From NCBI GenBank assembly GCA_029934195.1, contig JAOZMQ010000033.1, positions 1-14,382 on the forward strand: 14,382 nt of DNA. Reading direction: 5' to 3'. The DNA comes from Candidatus Cloacimonadota bacterium (GTDB lineage Bacteria; Cloacimonadota; Cloacimonadia; Cloacimonadales; JAOZMQ01). Each line of letters starts with the position of its first letter. Position 1 is the stretch's first letter. Below the pieces are notes generated by a model. The model saw nothing but the letters and a program-made list of their open reading frames with translations. It was not told the origin of the DNA and ran no database searches. Of this stretch, positions 14,185 to 14,382 are shown piece by piece. Both the position numbers and the translations under genes were made by a program.

Positions 14185-14300
14185 AAATTCTTTCTTTTTC
14201 AGCTTCATAGAAGCAACATCTTTGTAGTCCAATGCGTTAGCGTTGGGTAAAGAAAAAAGAGAACTAATCTCTACAAAGTAGCGACAAAGAAAGAAAATTT
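14185..14300. repeat. Nested multi-hairpin foldback element
   Basis: Several inverted repeats are stacked within about 116 bases. The outer arms are AAATTCTTTCTTT (14185-14197) and AAAGAAAGAAAATTT (14286-14300), pairing with a 2-base bulge. Next is GCTTC-ATA-GAAGC (14202-14214). An inner 8-base stem CTTTGTAG (14220-14227)/CTACAAAG (14271-14278) encloses CCAATGC-GTTA-GCGTTGG (14229-14246, one G-T pair) and AGAGA-ACTAA-TCTCT (14258-14272, sharing two bases with the enclosing arm). Such order suggests a structured mobile-type repeat (MITE-like or REP-like) or an RNA. I recall similar motifs as dispersed intergenic repeats but cannot verify this here. Confidence 0.55.
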
Positions 14301-14355
14301 AGAAAAAGTTAGTTTTTGTTCAAGTACTAGTTTAGTATAACTTCACATAAAATAA

Positions 14356-14382
14356 TTGTAAACACAAGAGATTATTTTACAA
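14356..14382. repeat. Inverted repeat at the right edge
   Basis: TTGTAAA (14356-14362) and TTTACAA (14376-14382) form a perfect 7-base inverted repeat around 13 bases. It may extend beyond the window. Too AT-rich and truncated to assign a role. Confidence 0.35.

Larger units (their letters stand above)
14050..14382. other. Non-coding region after fprA: likely shifted fprA tail, then foldback sequence
   Basis: No intact gene is visible in 333 bases. Bases 14050-14108 look like the out-of-frame end of fprA. Bases 14147-14171 hold an imperfect short repeat (ATGAAGGA, CTGAAGAT, ATGAAGAA). Bases 14185-14300 form a nested multi-hairpin element. The last bases carry an inverted repeat cut by the window edge. 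There is no clear rho-independent terminator with a T-run for the perR-fprA operon. Confidence 0.6.

Noticed and set aside
14147..14300. Repeated segments after fprA considered as a CRISPR array
   Set aside because: Repeat units are too short and irregular, there are no uniform spacers and no cas genes nearby; foldback structure explains it better.

Overview
The window is AT-rich bacterial DNA (roughly 30% GC by eye) with tightly packed genes, short or overlapping junctions and mostly clear Shine-Dalgarno sequences. The gene set suggests an anaerobic, double-membraned bacterium of the FCB group. It has a tandem pair of GWxTD-domain proteins, secreted TPR proteins next to a predicted outer-membrane barrel, and an Hrb/FprA oxygen-reducing pair with a PerR-like regulator. 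A Cloacimonadota-like genome is my best guess. That rests on gene content and base composition only; there is no rRNA or other taxonomic marker here.

Layout. (1) Positions 1-4065, minus strand: an envelope operon read as beta-barrel-like protein (3127-4065), then a large TPR/coiled-coil protein (1115-3124), then a second TPR protein that runs off the left edge (1-1092). Gaps are 2 and 22 bases. (2) Positions 4066-4150: a short AT-rich divergent promoter region. (3) Positions 4151-4513, plus strand: yraN (UPF0102). It starts directly after a run of 12 T with no Shine-Dalgarno, and its stop codon abuts the stop of the next, convergent gene. (4) Positions 4514-10437, minus strand: dnaE (replicative DNA polymerase III alpha subunit) followed by two overlapping GWxTD-domain genes. 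(5) Positions 10438-10898: a non-coding divergent region with candidate promoters in both directions, an AT palindrome and a foldback hairpin. (6) Positions 10899-14049, plus strand: perR-like regulator, mutM (fpg), a flavin reductase-rubredoxin fusion (Hrb type) and a flavodiiron protein (FprA type). (7) Positions 14050-14382: no intact gene. It starts with what looks like the frame-shifted tail of fprA, followed by a multi-hairpin foldback element of about 116 bases and a further inverted repeat at the edge.

How the genes fit together. The right-hand operon reads as a compact oxygen/peroxide defence unit: a metal-dependent peroxide sensor, a glycosylase that removes oxidised purines, an electron carrier taking NAD(P)H electrons through flavin to a rubredoxin domain, and a flavodiiron enzyme that reduces O2 (or NO). 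The left operon probably builds an envelope-spanning assembly of barrel plus periplasmic TPR scaffolds of unknown purpose. The two GWxTD proteins are exported and have no established function; they are translationally coupled to dnaE and to each other.
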